From the NCBI GenBank assembly GCA_009691145.1, contig SHVG01000004.1, positions 1-45,258 of the forward strand: 45,258 bases of DNA, given 5' to 3'. The position numbers were made by a program, and so were the translations under genes. The notes beneath the pieces are model-generated. The model saw only the letters and a program-made list of their open reading frames with translations. It ran no database searches and was not told the DNA's origin. Below, in pieces: positions 35,155 through 44,629 of this stretch (position 1 is its first letter; every line of letters begins with the position of its first letter). The DNA comes from Candidatus Planktophila sp. (GTDB lineage Bacteria; Actinomycetota; Actinomycetes; Nanopelagicales; Nanopelagicaceae).

Positions 35155-35755
35155 GATCGAACCTTTAAAGAACAACGACGTAGATCTTAAAAAAGTTGAG
35201 TTCACTCAAGTCGATCAACCTGGCTCCGTTGGATTATTTGGCCACATGAAAGGCTTCTGGGTTACTTTTTCAACGATCTTTAAGAGGCCTGAAACCGTTG
35301 AATACCCTGAGGTTAAGGTACCTACACAGGAGCGCTTCCACGGACGCCACCAGTTAAACCGCCACCCAGATGGTCTTGAAAAATGTATTGGCTGCGAGCT
35401 CTGTGCATGGGCCTGTCCAGCAGATGCGATCTATGTTGAAGGTGCCGACAACACCGAAGAGCATCGCATGTCACCTGGTGAGCGCTACGGCAAGGTCTAT
35501 CAAATTAACTATCTGCGCTGCGTTTTCTGCGGACTCTGTATCGAAGCCTGCCCAACGCGAGCGCTTACGATGATAAATGAGTACGAGCTCGCCGATGACT
35601 CGCGCGAAAAACTAATCTTTGAAAAAGATGACCTACTTGGGCCACTACGTGCCGGTATGTTGATGCCACCGCATCCAATGTATCCAGGTATGGATGATAA
35701 AAATTACTACAGAGGCGAAGTCACTGAAGCTCACCCATCACAGGACGTAAAGTAA
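35147..35755 (+). CDS. nuoI: NADH-quinone oxidoreductase subunit I
   Basis: A 202-residue ferredoxin-like subunit with clusters N6a and N6b. The first motif is Cys80-x2-Cys83-x2-Cys86-x3-Cys90-Pro, the second Cys125-x2-Cys128-x2-Cys131-x3-Cys135-Pro. GTG 35147 is chosen as the start because AAAGGAG lies six bases upstream; the alternative ATG at 35117 would add ten residues and overlap nuoH by 38 bases. nuoJ follows at once. Confidence 0.95.
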   Translation: MAEIEPLKNNDVDLKKVEFTQVDQPGSVGLFGHMKGFWVTFSTIFKRPETVEYPEVKVPTQERFHGRHQLNRHPDGLEKCIGCELCAWACPADAIYVEGADNTEEHRMSPGERYGKVYQINYLRCVFCGLCIEACPTRALTMINEYELADDSREKLIFEKDDLLGPLRAGMLMPPHPMYPGMDDKNYYRGEVTEAHPSQDVK

Positions 35756-36547
35756 ATGAACGAGTTAGCCCTACAAGTTGGTCAGACTGCAGCCCCTGAA
35801 GCGATGCTTTTCTGGATTCTTGCACCGTTAACTCTTGCAGCCGCTCTTGGAATGTTACTGGTTAAAAAAGCCGTTCACTCTGCAATCTTGATGGCATTTG
35901 TCATGGTCGCACTTGCAATCTTCTATATCGCACAGGGTGCACCGTTTCTTGGAATCGTACAGATCGTTGTCTACACAGGCGCGGTCATGATGCTCTTTCT
36001 CTTTATTCTTATGCTCGTCGGTGTTGATTCATCGGACTCGCTCACAGAGACAATCCGCGGTCTTCGCCCAATTGCAATTACTGCAGCGGTAGGTTTTGGC
36101 GGCCTCTTAGTATCTCTGCTGGGTCGTGCATCAATTGGTCGCGGCGCAGTTGGTATTGAGGCCGCAAACTCCGAAGGAAATGTCGAAGGAATCGCACAGC
36201 TACTATTTTCAACATTTGTATGGCCATTTGAAGTCGTATCGGCCCTGCTTATTACCGCAGCACTCGGCGCAATGGTCTTAGCTCACCACCACCGAATTCA
36301 AGAGCGCCCAACTCAGCGCCAACTTTCAATCGATAGGTTCCGTGGAGATTCACTGGCAACGGCCGCTGGGCTTCCAGCCCCTGGTGTATTTGCCCGCCAC
36401 AACGCCGTAGATGTTCCAGCGCTTCTGCCCGATGGTAGCCCAGCGCCAGCATCGGTCAATGCCAGTTTAAAGGCACGCGGAGATGTCTTAGATTCATCGC
36501 ACTTTGAACTCGGCACGGTCGACACCAGCGTTGAGGAAGAGAAGTAA
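35756..36547 (+). CDS. nuoJ: NADH-quinone oxidoreductase subunit J
   Basis: A 263-residue membrane subunit with five helices. Conserved YTGAVMMLFLFILMLVG forms the helix with the pi-bulge implicated in proton transfer. After residue about 180 there is a long hydrophilic tail of roughly 85 residues, absent from E. coli NuoJ (184 residues) and usual in actinobacteria. It abuts nuoI upstream and nuoK downstream with no spacer. Confidence 0.95.
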   Translation: MNELALQVGQTAAPEAMLFWILAPLTLAAALGMLLVKKAVHSAILMAFVMVALAIFYIAQGAPFLGIVQIVVYTGAVMMLFLFILMLVGVDSSDSLTETIRGLRPIAITAAVGFGGLLVSLLGRASIGRGAVGIEAANSEGNVEGIAQLLFSTFVWPFEVVSALLITAALGAMVLAHHHRIQERPTQRQLSIDRFRGDSLATAAGLPAPGVFARHNAVDVPALLPDGSPAPASVNASLKARGDVLDSSHFELGTVDTSVEEEK

Positions 36548-36847
36548 ATGAACGCCGCTAACTATCTCTATCTCTCAGCAATGCTCTTTACTATCGGCGC
36601 CGTTGGTGTAGTCGTTCGCCGTAACGCGATTGTTGTCTTCATGTGCATCGAGCTCATGCTCAACGCCGCTAATCTTTCATTTGTAACTTTCTCTCGCATC
36701 AATGGAGATCTCAACGGCCAGGTAGTCGCCTTCTTTACGATGGTGGTTGCCGCCTGCGAAGTTGTGGTTGGTTTGGCAATTATCGTGACGATTTATCGCT
36801 CACGTCGATCAGCATCAGTCGATGATGCCAGTTTGTTGAAGCGATAA
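36548..36847 (+). CDS. nuoK: NADH-quinone oxidoreductase subunit K
   Basis: A 99-residue membrane subunit with three helices. The buried acidic residues needed for proton translocation are present: Glu in [11 protein letters not shown] and Glu in [12 protein letters not shown]. Length equals the family norm. It shares the MrpC-like fold of cation antiporter subunits. nuoL starts two bases after its TAA. Confidence 0.96.
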   Translation: MNAANYLYLSAMLFTIGAVGVVVRRNAIVVFMCIELMLNAANLSFVTFSRINGDLNGQVVAFFTMVVAACEVVVGLAIIVTIYRSRRSASVDDASLLKR

Positions 36848-36849
36848 CG

Positions 36850-38739
36850 ATGATGAGTTCACATAGCCTTGTCTATCTCATTGCACTGCCACTTGCTGGC
36901 GCTGCGATTTTATTACTAGCCGGACGCCGCAGTGATAAGTGGGGACACTTACTTGCAACAGGACTTAGCGCATCTTCCTTCTTTCTCGGGCTTTATCAAC
37001 TCTCCTTGATGCTTAGTCGCTCAAATGAGCAGCGACCAGTAGGCCAAAAACTCTTTGAGTGGATATCGGTTGGCACATTCAATATCGATGCTGGCCTGAT
37101 GTTGGATCAGCTCTCTATCTGTTTCGTTCTTTTGATTACAGGTGTCGGTACGTTGATTCATATCTATTCGATCTCATACATGTCACACGATCCGGACCGT
37201 CGACGCTTCTTTGCATTCTTAAACCTCTTTATCGCCGCGATGTTGCTCCTTGTATTAGGCGATAGCTATCTCAATCTTTATGTGGGTTGGGAGGGTGTAG
37301 GTCTTGCCTCGTACCTCTTAATCGGCTTCTGGAACCAGAAGCTTGCATATGCAACGGCCTCTAAAAAAGCATTTGTTATGAACCGTATCGGCGATATGGG
37401 GCTCTCATTTGCCATCATGATCGCCTTTGCAACGATGGGCACAGTCTCATTTACCGGTGTAAAAGCCGCGGCCGAGCACACATCAACGGCGGCCCTGACC
37501 GCTATCGGCATCATGTTATTGCTTGCAGCTACTGGAAAGTCGGCGCAATTTCCGCTGCAGGCATGGCTTGGCGATGCGATGGCAGGTCCAACTCCAGTAT
37601 CAGCCCTTATCCACGCTGCGACAATGGTTACCGCTGGCGTCTATTTAATTACACGCTCTAACTTCATCTTTGATGCCGCCCCTACTGCCCAACTATTAGT
37701 TGTAATCGTTGGTGCAATCACTTTGATGTTCGGTGCCTTAATCGGTACAGCTAAAGATGATATTAAAAAAGCACTTGCTGCCTCAACAATGTCGCAGATT
37801 GGCTACATGATCTTAGGTGCAGGACTTGGCCCAGTTGGATATGCATTTGCAATCATGCACCTGCTTACTCATGGTTTCTTTAAAGCTGGAATGTTCCTTG
37901 GAGCAGGTTCGGTCATACACGGTATGAACGATGAAGTAAATATACGCAAATACGGCGCACTCCGTAAGTTCATGCCGATTACCTTTGCAACATTTGGTTT
38001 TGGCTACTTAGCGATTTTGGGCGTACCGCCATTTGCAGGCTTTTACTCTAAAGATATGATTATTGAAACGGCCTTTAACTCTGGCGGTATCAAGGGAATC
38101 ATCCTTGGATCGGTCACATTATTAGGTGCAGGTATCACCGCCTTCTACATGACGCGCGTAATGATTCTTACCTTTACCGGCACATCTCGCTGGGATGAAG
38201 AAGTGCATCCATATGAATCTCCATGGTTGATGTGGCTGCCAATGGCGATCCTTGCAGTTGGTTCAGTTACATCTGGATATCTATTGAGCCATGGTAATGC
38301 ACTTGTTAACTGGCTTTCCCCTCTATTTGAAAGCCATGGTGAGCACGACGAATTTCTGCCTCCAATGGTTGTCTCGGGCCTTGCATTAGCAATGGTCGCA
38401 ATCGGTGTTGCCATCGCATTCCTTAAATACTCACGAAGTGATGTCGATGCCGTTGCACCGAGCGATGTATCAATCTTTACAACGATTGCACGTCAAGACT
38501 TAATGCAGGATCGCTTCAATGAGGCAGTCTTCATGCGTCCTGGTCAACTGCTTACCAGCGTCTTAGTCAAGACCGATGAGGCGATTATCGATGGCGCAGT
38601 CCGCGGTGTTGGTCGGGCGGCGATGGGCACAGGTGCAACTCTGCGTGGGGTTCAGAGCGGTTTTGTCCGCAGCTATGCGGCATTGATTTTGATCGGTGCA
38701 GTTGCACTAATCGCAGCCATCTGGGTGGTGGTTCAGTAA
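36850..38739 (+). CDS. nuoL: NADH-quinone oxidoreductase subunit L
   Basis: A 629-residue antiporter-like proton pump subunit with about 16 helices and the lateral helix at the C-terminal end. Conserved features are Glu in [18 protein letters not shown], the Lys of helix TM7 in [39 protein letters not shown] and [17 protein letters not shown]. An adjacent ATG at 36853 is an equally possible start. It overlaps nuoM by one base. Confidence 0.96.
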   Translation: MMSSHSLVYLIALPLAGAAILLLAGRRSDKWGHLLATGLSASSFFLGLYQLSLMLSRSNEQRPVGQKLFEWISVGTFNIDAGLMLDQLSICFVLLITGVGTLIHIYSISYMSHDPDRRRFFAFLNLFIAAMLLLVLGDSYLNLYVGWEGVGLASYLLIGFWNQKLAYATASKKAFVMNRIGDMGLSFAIMIAFATMGTVSFTGVKAAAEHTSTAALTAIGIMLLLAATGKSAQFPLQAWLGDAMAGPTPVSALIHAATMVTAGVYLITRSNFIFDAAPTAQLLVVIVGAITLMFGALIGTAKDDIKKALAASTMSQIGYMILGAGLGPVGYAFAIMHLLTHGFFKAGMFLGAGSVIHGMNDEVNIRKYGALRKFMPITFATFGFGYLAILGVPPFAGFYSKDMIIETAFNSGGIKGIILGSVTLLGAGITAFYMTRVMILTFTGTSRWDEEVHPYESPWLMWLPMAILAVGSVTSGYLLSHGNALVNWLSPLFESHGEHDEFLPPMVVSGLALAMVAIGVAIAFLKYSRSDVDAVAPSDVSIFTTIARQDLMQDRFNEAVFMRPGQLLTSVLVKTDEAIIDGAVRGVGRAAMGTGATLRGVQSGFVRSYAALILIGAVALIAAIWVVVQ

Positions 38740-40247
38740 TGACGTGGTTAACACTTTTGATGGCATTGCCACTTGCCGGCTCTCTAGCAGTTGCTGCTCT
38801 GCCAAAGACAAATGAGAAGTTAGTCAAGCAAACCGCCCTTGCCACAACTCTGATTGTTATGGCTGCAACGATTGCAATGGCTTTAGGGTTTCAACGCGAT
38901 AACGTCGAGCTTCAATTCGTTGAAAAGTACTCTTGGATTCCATTTTTTGGAATCAACTACGCACTCGGCATAGATGGACTCGCCTTGGTACTGATTTTAA
39001 TGTCAACAATTTTAGCCCCTGTCGTTGTTCTTGCGGGCTGGAATGAATCCCACGGTGGACGTTGGAGTGTGAAGACTTTCTATATTCTTATCCTTGTCTT
39101 AGAGACGATGATGATCGGTGTATTTGCCGCAACCGATGTGTTTCTCTTTTATGTAATCTTCGAAGCGATGTTAATTCCGGTCTACTTCCTTATCGGGGGA
39201 TATGGCACGGGCGAGCGATCAGCTGCAGCAGTTAAGTTTTTGATTTATAGCCTCTTTGGTGGTTTGTTGATGTTGGCATCAATCATCGCGCTCTACGTGA
39301 TGTCAGGTGCTCAAGGAGGACATACATTTGATTTAGCCGCGCTCTCTTCCCTTGAGATGAGTTCGACTACACAGGACCTCTTGTTCTTAGGTTTCTTTAT
39401 CGCCTTTGCAATTAAAGCTCCGTTGTGGCCGCTTCATACCTGGCTACCAGATGCTGCCGAATCAGCTACACCGGGTACATCGGTGCTGCTCCTTGGTGTT
39501 TTAGACAAGGTCGGCACCTTCGGAATGATTCGCTACTGCTTAACGCTATTTCCAGAGGCGAGTAAGACATTTACACCGATGATCTTGGTCTTGGCTGTTA
39601 TTTCAATTATCTACGGAGCAATCCTTGCTATTGGCCAGCGTGATTTAAAGCGTCTGATCGCCTTCACATCGATCTCTCACTTCGGCTTTATCACCATGGG
39701 AATCTTTGCAATGACCTCACAAGGCCATAGCGGGGCAACGTTATATATGTTTAACCATGCTTTCTCGACCGCCGCCCTGTTCCTAGTTGGTGGTTGGATG
39801 ATTTCTCGACGCGGATCCTCAACGATCGCCGACTTCGGCGGCCTACAACGCATCACGCCGGTAATGGCCTGGATGTTCTTTTTAGCTGGCATGTCATCTC
39901 TTGCACTTCCTGGCCTGTCGAGCTTTGTGAGCGAGTTTTTAGTTCTTGTCGGTACCTTCACGCGTTATCCAGCACATGCCGTGATTGCAACATGTGGAAT
40001 TGTTTTAGCTGCGCTATACATCTTGATTCCAGTGCAGAAGGCGCTACATGGTCCTACAACGCCAGGCAATGAAAACCTTAGTGATCTCAATCTTCGCGAG
40101 AAGATCGCAATTGCTCCAGTAATCGCGATCATCGTTGTTCTTGGCTTCTATCCATCACCACTGCTCAAAGTCATTAACCCAGCGGCCTCACACGTAATCG
40201 CGCAATTGGGCTTTAACGATCCAGTTCCAACGAATGGCAGCAAATAA
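38739..40247 (+). CDS. nuoM: NADH-quinone oxidoreductase subunit M
   Basis: A 502-residue antiporter-like proton pump subunit with about 14 helices. The key Glu is in FYVIFEAMLIPVYFLIG and the TM7 Lys in FAIKAPLWPLHTWLPDA. GTSVLLLGVLDKVGTFGMIR and LKRLIAFTSISHFGF follow as in the family. One-base overlaps (TAATG) with nuoL and nuoN point to one polycistronic mRNA. Confidence 0.96.
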   Translation: MTWLTLLMALPLAGSLAVAALPKTNEKLVKQTALATTLIVMAATIAMALGFQRDNVELQFVEKYSWIPFFGINYALGIDGLALVLILMSTILAPVVVLAGWNESHGGRWSVKTFYILILVLETMMIGVFAATDVFLFYVIFEAMLIPVYFLIGGYGTGERSAAAVKFLIYSLFGGLLMLASIIALYVMSGAQGGHTFDLAALSSLEMSSTTQDLLFLGFFIAFAIKAPLWPLHTWLPDAAESATPGTSVLLLGVLDKVGTFGMIRYCLTLFPEASKTFTPMILVLAVISIIYGAILAIGQRDLKRLIAFTSISHFGFITMGIFAMTSQGHSGATLYMFNHAFSTAALFLVGGWMISRRGSSTIADFGGLQRITPVMAWMFFLAGMSSLALPGLSSFVSEFLVLVGTFTRYPAHAVIATCGIVLAALYILIPVQKALHGPTTPGNENLSDLNLREKIAIAPVIAIIVVLGFYPSPLLKVINPAASHVIAQLGFNDPVPTNGSK

Positions 40248-41764
40248 TGGTATTCACAGCCCCAGTTCTTAACTACACACTTCTTTCACCGATTTTAATT
40301 CTCCTTGCCGGTGCATTAATCGGTGTCCTTGTTGAAGCCTTTGTATCAAAGGCGCTTCGCTCGATAACGCAGTTAACACTGACCATCGGTACTCTTGTCT
40401 TATCCCTTGCGCAAGTATGGAAAATCCGTAACGCGCAATCTACGACCGCTGCGATGGGATCGGTAGTCATCGATGGCCCAGCTATTTTGTTGCAGGCCTC
40501 AATCCTTATTATTGCAATCATCTCTGTCTTTGTTATTGCCGATACCGATCACTTCACCGCTCTTGCCGCAGCTCTACCGGGCTCTGACGAGGAGCGCCAT
40601 GCGGTACAGACCGGCAATCAAGTAACCGAGGTTTACCCACTCACGCTCTTTGCAATCTCAGGAATGATGTTGTTCCCGGTTTCAAGTGATCTCATCACTC
40701 TATTTGTCGCCCTTGAAATGTTATCGCTGCCGCTCTACTTAATGGCCGGTCTTTCTCGCCGCCGCCGTTTGGCATCCCAGGAGGCAGCGCTTAAATACTT
40801 CTTACTGGGCGCCTTTTCCTCAGCGTTTTTCCTCTTTGGAATGGCCTATTTATATGGGTATTCAGCCTCAGTCACATTTGCAGGAATCCGTGAATCAGTA
40901 GTCGGCGGCAGTGGCAACGATGTACTGCTCCTAATCGGTATTGCATTTGTATCGATTGGTCTGCTCTTTAAAGTCGGTGCTGTGCCATTCCATGCCTGGT
41001 CACCCGATGTTTATCAAGGCGCACCTACTCCAATCACTGGATTTATGGCGGCAGCCACAAAGATTGCAGCCTTTGGTGCGATGCTGCGTATTTACTACAC
41101 CGTCTTTGCAAATGCACAATGGTCATGGTCGCCATTACTTTCTGCAATCGCTGTCATCACGATGTTATTTGGCTCTTTTGTTGCAATCGCCCAGCGCGAT
41201 GTAAAGCGCATGTTGGCTTACTCATCAATTGCTCATGCAGGCTTTTTGCTCGCAGGTGTCATTGCGCTCAATAAGGCCGGGCTAGATGCCTCGATTTTTT
41301 ACTTATTTGCTTACGGTGTTGCAACAGTTGGTGCATTTGCAATTGTGACATTAGTTCGCGACTCAGCCGGTGAAGTCACCGACTTAAATCGCTGGAAGGG
41401 CTTAGGCAAGCGATCCCCTTGGGTCGCAGCTACATTTGCAGGATTTTTATTAGCCTTTGCCGGAATCCCTCTGACAAGTGGATTCATCGGAAAGTTTTCA
41501 ATCTTTTCTGCCGCCTATGAAAGTGGAGCTAAGGGCGTTGTAATCGTCGGCGTACTTTCAAGTGCAATCGCAGCCTTCTTCTATATCCGTGTAATCGTTC
41601 TGATGTTCTTCACCGATCCTGTGCAAGATGGCACAAGTGTTGAGATCCCATCCGAACTCACACGGATTGCAATAATCTTTTCAATCGTTGTCACCATCGC
41701 ACTTGGTGTGTACCCAGCTCCACTGCTTGACTTCATAACAAACCTCGCGATTTTCATTCGCTAA
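40247..41764 (+). CDS. nuoN: NADH-quinone oxidoreductase subunit N
   Basis: A 505-residue antiporter-like proton pump subunit with about 14 helices. It has VALEMLSLPLYLMAGLSRR with the conserved Glu, LFKVGAVPFHAWSPDVYQGAPTP... (the TM7 Lys), and VKRMLAYSSIAHAGFLLAG. It completes complex I. The TAA overlaps the ATG of the prenyl synthase by one base, so the synthase is on the same transcript. Confidence 0.95.
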   Translation: MVFTAPVLNYTLLSPILILLAGALIGVLVEAFVSKALRSITQLTLTIGTLVLSLAQVWKIRNAQSTTAAMGSVVIDGPAILLQASILIIAIISVFVIADTDHFTALAAALPGSDEERHAVQTGNQVTEVYPLTLFAISGMMLFPVSSDLITLFVALEMLSLPLYLMAGLSRRRRLASQEAALKYFLLGAFSSAFFLFGMAYLYGYSASVTFAGIRESVVGGSGNDVLLLIGIAFVSIGLLFKVGAVPFHAWSPDVYQGAPTPITGFMAAATKIAAFGAMLRIYYTVFANAQWSWSPLLSAIAVITMLFGSFVAIAQRDVKRMLAYSSIAHAGFLLAGVIALNKAGLDASIFYLFAYGVATVGAFAIVTLVRDSAGEVTDLNRWKGLGKRSPWVAATFAGFLLAFAGIPLTSGFIGKFSIFSAAYESGAKGVVIVGVLSSAIAAFFYIRVIVLMFFTDPVQDGTSVEIPSELTRIAIIFSIVVTIALGVYPAPLLDFITNLAIFIR

Positions 41765-42753
41765 TGTCATCATTTGGTATTCCCAACGTTGCTCCGGCAC
41801 TTGAAGCCACGCTCGTTGCTCAGATGGCACAGGTCGAAGCCCTGCTCTTAAGCCACACCAGGAGCCACTACCCCTTTGTCGATGAGACTGCCCACCACTT
41901 AGTCGCAGCTGCTGGAAAGCGCCTACGCCCCTTATTAACCCTATTAACGGCACAGTTTGGCGATCCCACAGGCCAGGCTGTGATCACTGCCGCCGTTGCC
42001 TGCGAGATTACTCATATTGCAACGCTGTATCACGATGATGTTATGGATGTAGCACCACTTCGCCGCGGGGTCGAGAGTGCGAATCTGCGCTGGGGCAACA
42101 CCATCGCGATCTTGACCGGTGATTTTCTCTTTGCAAAATCCTCCGATTTATTAGCAGATCTCGGGCCAGAGGCTGTGCGCTTGCAAGCGCGAACATTTGA
42201 GCGCCTTGTTATCGGGCAGATCATGGAGACACAGGGACCAAAGCCTGGCCAAGATCCACTTGATTATTACTTAAAGGTTGTCGCCGATAAGACAGGTTCG
42301 TTAATCGCGGCCAGCGCGCGCTATGGCGCGATGGTTTCAGGTGCTCCAGTAGAGATTATGGATACCGTTACTAAATTTGGTGAAAAGATCGGTGTAGCTT
42401 TTCAATTGGCCGATGATGTTATCGATATAGCAAGTGAGTCAACTCAATCAGGAAAGAGACCAGGTGCTGATTTACGTGAAGGTGTTCCAACGCTCGTTAC
42501 ATTAAATGTTATGAAATCCAAGGATTCGGCCGATCGCGAATTGCAACAATTATTATCGGCTCCGATTGAGGATGAGGCAACTGTCCAAGAGGTACTGACT
42601 GCCCTACGCAACCACCCCGCCCTTGGTGAATCCCGTGAACAGCTGCATCAAGTGGCGCGCCAGGCACGCCTTGCACTTGGACCATTACCCATCAGTGATG
42701 CAACAGGTGCCTTGATGTCGCTATGCGACGCCGTTATTGACCGCTCGGCTTGA
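41764..42753 (+). CDS. Long-chain polyprenyl diphosphate synthase
   Basis: A 329-residue trans-prenyltransferase that extends allylic diphosphates with isopentenyl diphosphate. The first Asp-rich motif is DDVMD (Asp91, Asp92, Asp95) and the second is DDVID near 215. The residue five before the first motif is small (Ala86), and His90 directly precedes it. In this family that favours long products, so I infer a menaquinone tail synthase and not a farnesyl or geranylgeranyl enzyme. Position at the end of the nuo operon matches other actinobacteria. The 3' end overlaps rarD tail to tail by 33 bases. Confidence 0.92.
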   Translation: MSSFGIPNVAPALEATLVAQMAQVEALLLSHTRSHYPFVDETAHHLVAAAGKRLRPLLTLLTAQFGDPTGQAVITAAVACEITHIATLYHDDVMDVAPLRRGVESANLRWGNTIAILTGDFLFAKSSDLLADLGPEAVRLQARTFERLVIGQIMETQGPKPGQDPLDYYLKVVADKTGSLIAASARYGAMVSGAPVEIMDTVTKFGEKIGVAFQLADDVIDIASESTQSGKRPGADLREGVPTLVTLNVMKSKDSADRELQQLLSAPIEDEATVQEVLTALRNHPALGESREQLHQVARQARLALGPLPISDATGALMSLCDAVIDRSA

Positions 42754-43611
42754 TTTAACTAAATCAAGGGCTAGTACGCTCAGTGCCACCCAAATAAGAA
42801 AGAAACCAGCCCACTTTGCAGTAGACATATCTTCATGGCGGATCCACACACCAATGCAAAAAGTCAACGTGGGTGTTATGTACTGCAACAAACCAATAAC
42901 GGTAAGTGGCAGTCGAGTTGTGGATCCATTAAATAAAAGAAGTGGAATTGCAGTAATAGCCCCTGCACTAATTAAGAGAATCGTTATTCCTGCGCCGCGG
43001 CCAAACTGTCCAGCGCCTTGATTGCCGATGTAGAGCAGGTAGAGCAGGTATGGCAGGCTTGCAATCAGGGTTTCAATGGCTAAACCTTCTAATGCCCCTA
43101 AGCCCAGCTGCTTCTTTATAACACCGTAACTACCCCATGAAAGTGCTAGAGCAATTGCGATCCATGGCGGTCGGCCGTAATCAATAGCAAGAACCAAGAC
43201 GCCAACTGCTGCAATAGCAACGGATGCCCACTGCAATCTATGCATCTTCTCCTTAAGTAAAAAAACACCAAATGCAATAATGAATAACGGGTTGATGTAG
43301 TAACCAAGTGAGGCCTCGACTACGTGGCCATTATTAGTTGCCCAGATATAAACTAGCCAGTTAATTGAAATCAATACTGTCGTTAAAAATAATGTAGCTG
43401 TAACCTTGGGACGCTTTAAAATTTGACTTGCCAAACTAAGAGATTTTGTGATTGCTAAAATAAGGATGCAGAAAACTAAAGTCCAGACCGCACGGTGCGA
43501 AACAATTTCAAGGGCAGATGCGGGCTCGAGTAGGGGCCAGTAGAGAGGAAAGAGGCCCCAGAGAACGTAGGCACTTACTCCGAAGAGTAAGCCGGTTTTG
43601 TTTTTATCCAA
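42721..43611 (-). CDS. rarD: RarD/EamA family membrane transporter
   Basis: A 296-residue membrane protein with about ten helices in two five-helix halves, the EamA/DMT layout. YVLWGLFPLYWPLLEP near the start and EIVSHRAVWTLVFC are typical of the RarD subgroup. The substrate is unknown; related proteins export amino acids or other metabolites. The start codon is TTG at 43611, immediately after the yajQ TAA, with no clear ribosome site; translational coupling to yajQ is likely. Confidence 0.9.
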   Translation of the reverse strand: MDKNKTGLLFGVSAYVLWGLFPLYWPLLEPASALEIVSHRAVWTLVFCILILAITKSLSLASQILKRPKVTATLFLTTVLISINWLVYIWATNNGHVVEASLGYYINPLFIIAFGVFLLKEKMHRLQWASVAIAAVGVLVLAIDYGRPPWIAIALALSWGSYGVIKKQLGLGALEGLAIETLIASLPYLLYLLYIGNQGAGQFGRGAGITILLISAGAITAIPLLLFNGSTTRLPLTVIGLLQYITPTLTFCIGVWIRHEDMSTAKWAGFFLIWVALSVLALDLVKSSRAVNNGVA

Positions 43612-44103
43612 TTATCTGAAGTTCGTAAATTGAACTGCGAAATCCCAACCACCATCTTTCACCATCGCCATGGTCTCTTGCAGGTCATCACGGCTCTTTG
43701 ATGTAACACGAAGCTCATCACCTTGAATCTGAGTCTTGACAGATTTAGGACCTTCATCGCGGATTTTTTTTGCAATTTTTTTGGCGTTCTCCGTTGAGAT
43801 GCCTTCCTTTAAAGGCGCAGCAATCTTATAAATCTTTCCAGATAAAAATGGCGCACCGGCATCCAGATGCTTGAGTGAAACTCCACGCTTAATCATCTTG
43901 TCTTTTACTACATCAAGGGCGGCCTTAGCGCGCTCTTCAGTATCTGCCTCGATTAAAATCTTTTCGCCCTCTAACTCAATCTTGGATCCAGTATTCTTAA
44001 AATCAAAGCGAGTATCAATTTCACGGATCGCTTGATTTATAGCGTTATCGAGCTCCATACGATCAATCTTGGAGGTTACGTCAAAACTTGCATCTGCTGC
44101 CAC
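43612..44103 (-). CDS. yajQ: YajQ family nucleotide-binding protein
   Basis: A 163-residue cytoplasmic protein of the YajQ (DUF520) family. The opening [20 protein letters not shown] and the end [14 protein letters not shown] are diagnostic. Homologues bind nucleotides, and a Xanthomonas member binds cyclic di-GMP; the role here is unknown. GTG 44103 is chosen as the start because AAGGAG lies six bases upstream; GTG 44118 would add five residues that include the ribosome site itself. rarD follows directly. Confidence 0.93.
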   Translation of the reverse strand: MAADASFDVTSKIDRMELDNAINQAIREIDTRFDFKNTGSKIELEGEKILIEADTEERAKAALDVVKDKMIKRGVSLKHLDAGAPFLSGKIYKIAAPLKEGISTENAKKIAKKIRDEGPKSVKTQIQGDELRVTSKSRDDLQETMAMVKDGGWDFAVQFTNFR

Positions 44104-44204
44104 GGTTGGCTCCTTCACTCGAAAAGGCGGTTTGGGCGCCTACGTGCCTAAGGTATCCTTTTCCTTCGTACTATCCATAATTGCCGCACTACTTGTTCGA
44201 CCTT

Positions 44205-44289
44205 GGCGGGTTGCCCGAGCGGCCAATGGGAGGGGACTGTAAATCCCCCGGCTCTGCCTTCGAAGGTTCAAATCCTTCACCCGCCACCA
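44205..44289 (+). tRNA. tRNA-Tyr (GTA)
   Basis: An 85-base class II tRNA. The acceptor stem GGCGGGT (44205-44211) pairs with ACCCGCC (44279-44285), followed by discriminator A and an encoded CCA (44287-44289). The anticodon stem GGGGA/TCCCC frames the loop CTGTAAA with anticodon GTA at 44239-44241. A long variable arm follows, as expected for bacterial tRNA-Tyr. The T arm is GAAGG-TTCAAAT-CCTTC (44262-44278). It is the last background-composition feature before the AT-rich patch. Confidence 0.97.
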
Positions 44290-44366
44290 AAGCGGTGACG
44301 TGAATTCAGTTTAGAACACTGGATCTACGTCACTGATAGTAGTCACTGGTTGCCGTAACTTTCATT
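44290..44366. repeat. Small repeats after tRNA-Tyr
   Basis: This 77-base gap holds an inverted repeat, GTGACGT (44295-44301) and ACGTCAC (44327-44333), part of a longer imperfect stem. CACTG occurs three times at near-even spacing: 44317, 44331 and 44344. There is no U-run to make a standard terminator. The spacer could be a transcript end, a protein-binding site or a recombination scar. No gene is visible. Confidence 0.4.
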
Positions 44367-44606
44367 TTAAGCAGTTTCTATAGTCGCATAAGGATCGCCA
44401 GGCGCTACTTCATCATCAATTTTTACAAGAAATTCAAGAATCTTTCCAGCAACAGGTGATTCCACGTCTATTGTTGCTTTATCAGTTTCTACCGAGAGTA
44501 AAATGTCTCCTGTATTAATCTGCTGTCCAATCTCCGCCTTTATCTCAATGATGAATACAGAATTAACATTTTCTCCTACTCGCGGCATCTTGACTTTAGT
44601 GAGCAT
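44367..44606 (-). CDS. Stand-alone lipoyl/biotinyl carrier domain
   Basis: A 79-residue protein made of a single biotinyl/lipoyl hammerhead domain. The modified lysine is in the hairpin VETDKATIDVESPVAG, which is the lipoyl form (DKA) and not the biotin form (MKM). Such domains normally form the N-terminus of E2 acyltransferases of 2-oxoacid dehydrogenases; here the linker and catalytic domain are absent. ATG start with GGGGAAA about seven bases upstream, so it may be a functional free carrier. It follows the broken CoA-transferase by 23 bases on the same strand in an AT-rich patch. Confidence 0.8.
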   Translation of the reverse strand: MLTKVKMPRVGENVNSVFIIEIKAEIGQQINTGDILLSVETDKATIDVESPVAGKILEFLVKIDDEVAPGDPYATIETA

Positions 44607-44629
44607 GATTCATTTCCCCTATTTCTCAA

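Noticed and set aside
44104-44204. Promoters for yajQ and tRNA-Tyr
   Set aside because: Several AT-rich hexamers (for example TACCTT leftward and TACTAT rightward) could act as -10 elements, but none has a convincing partner or spacing, so none is annotated.
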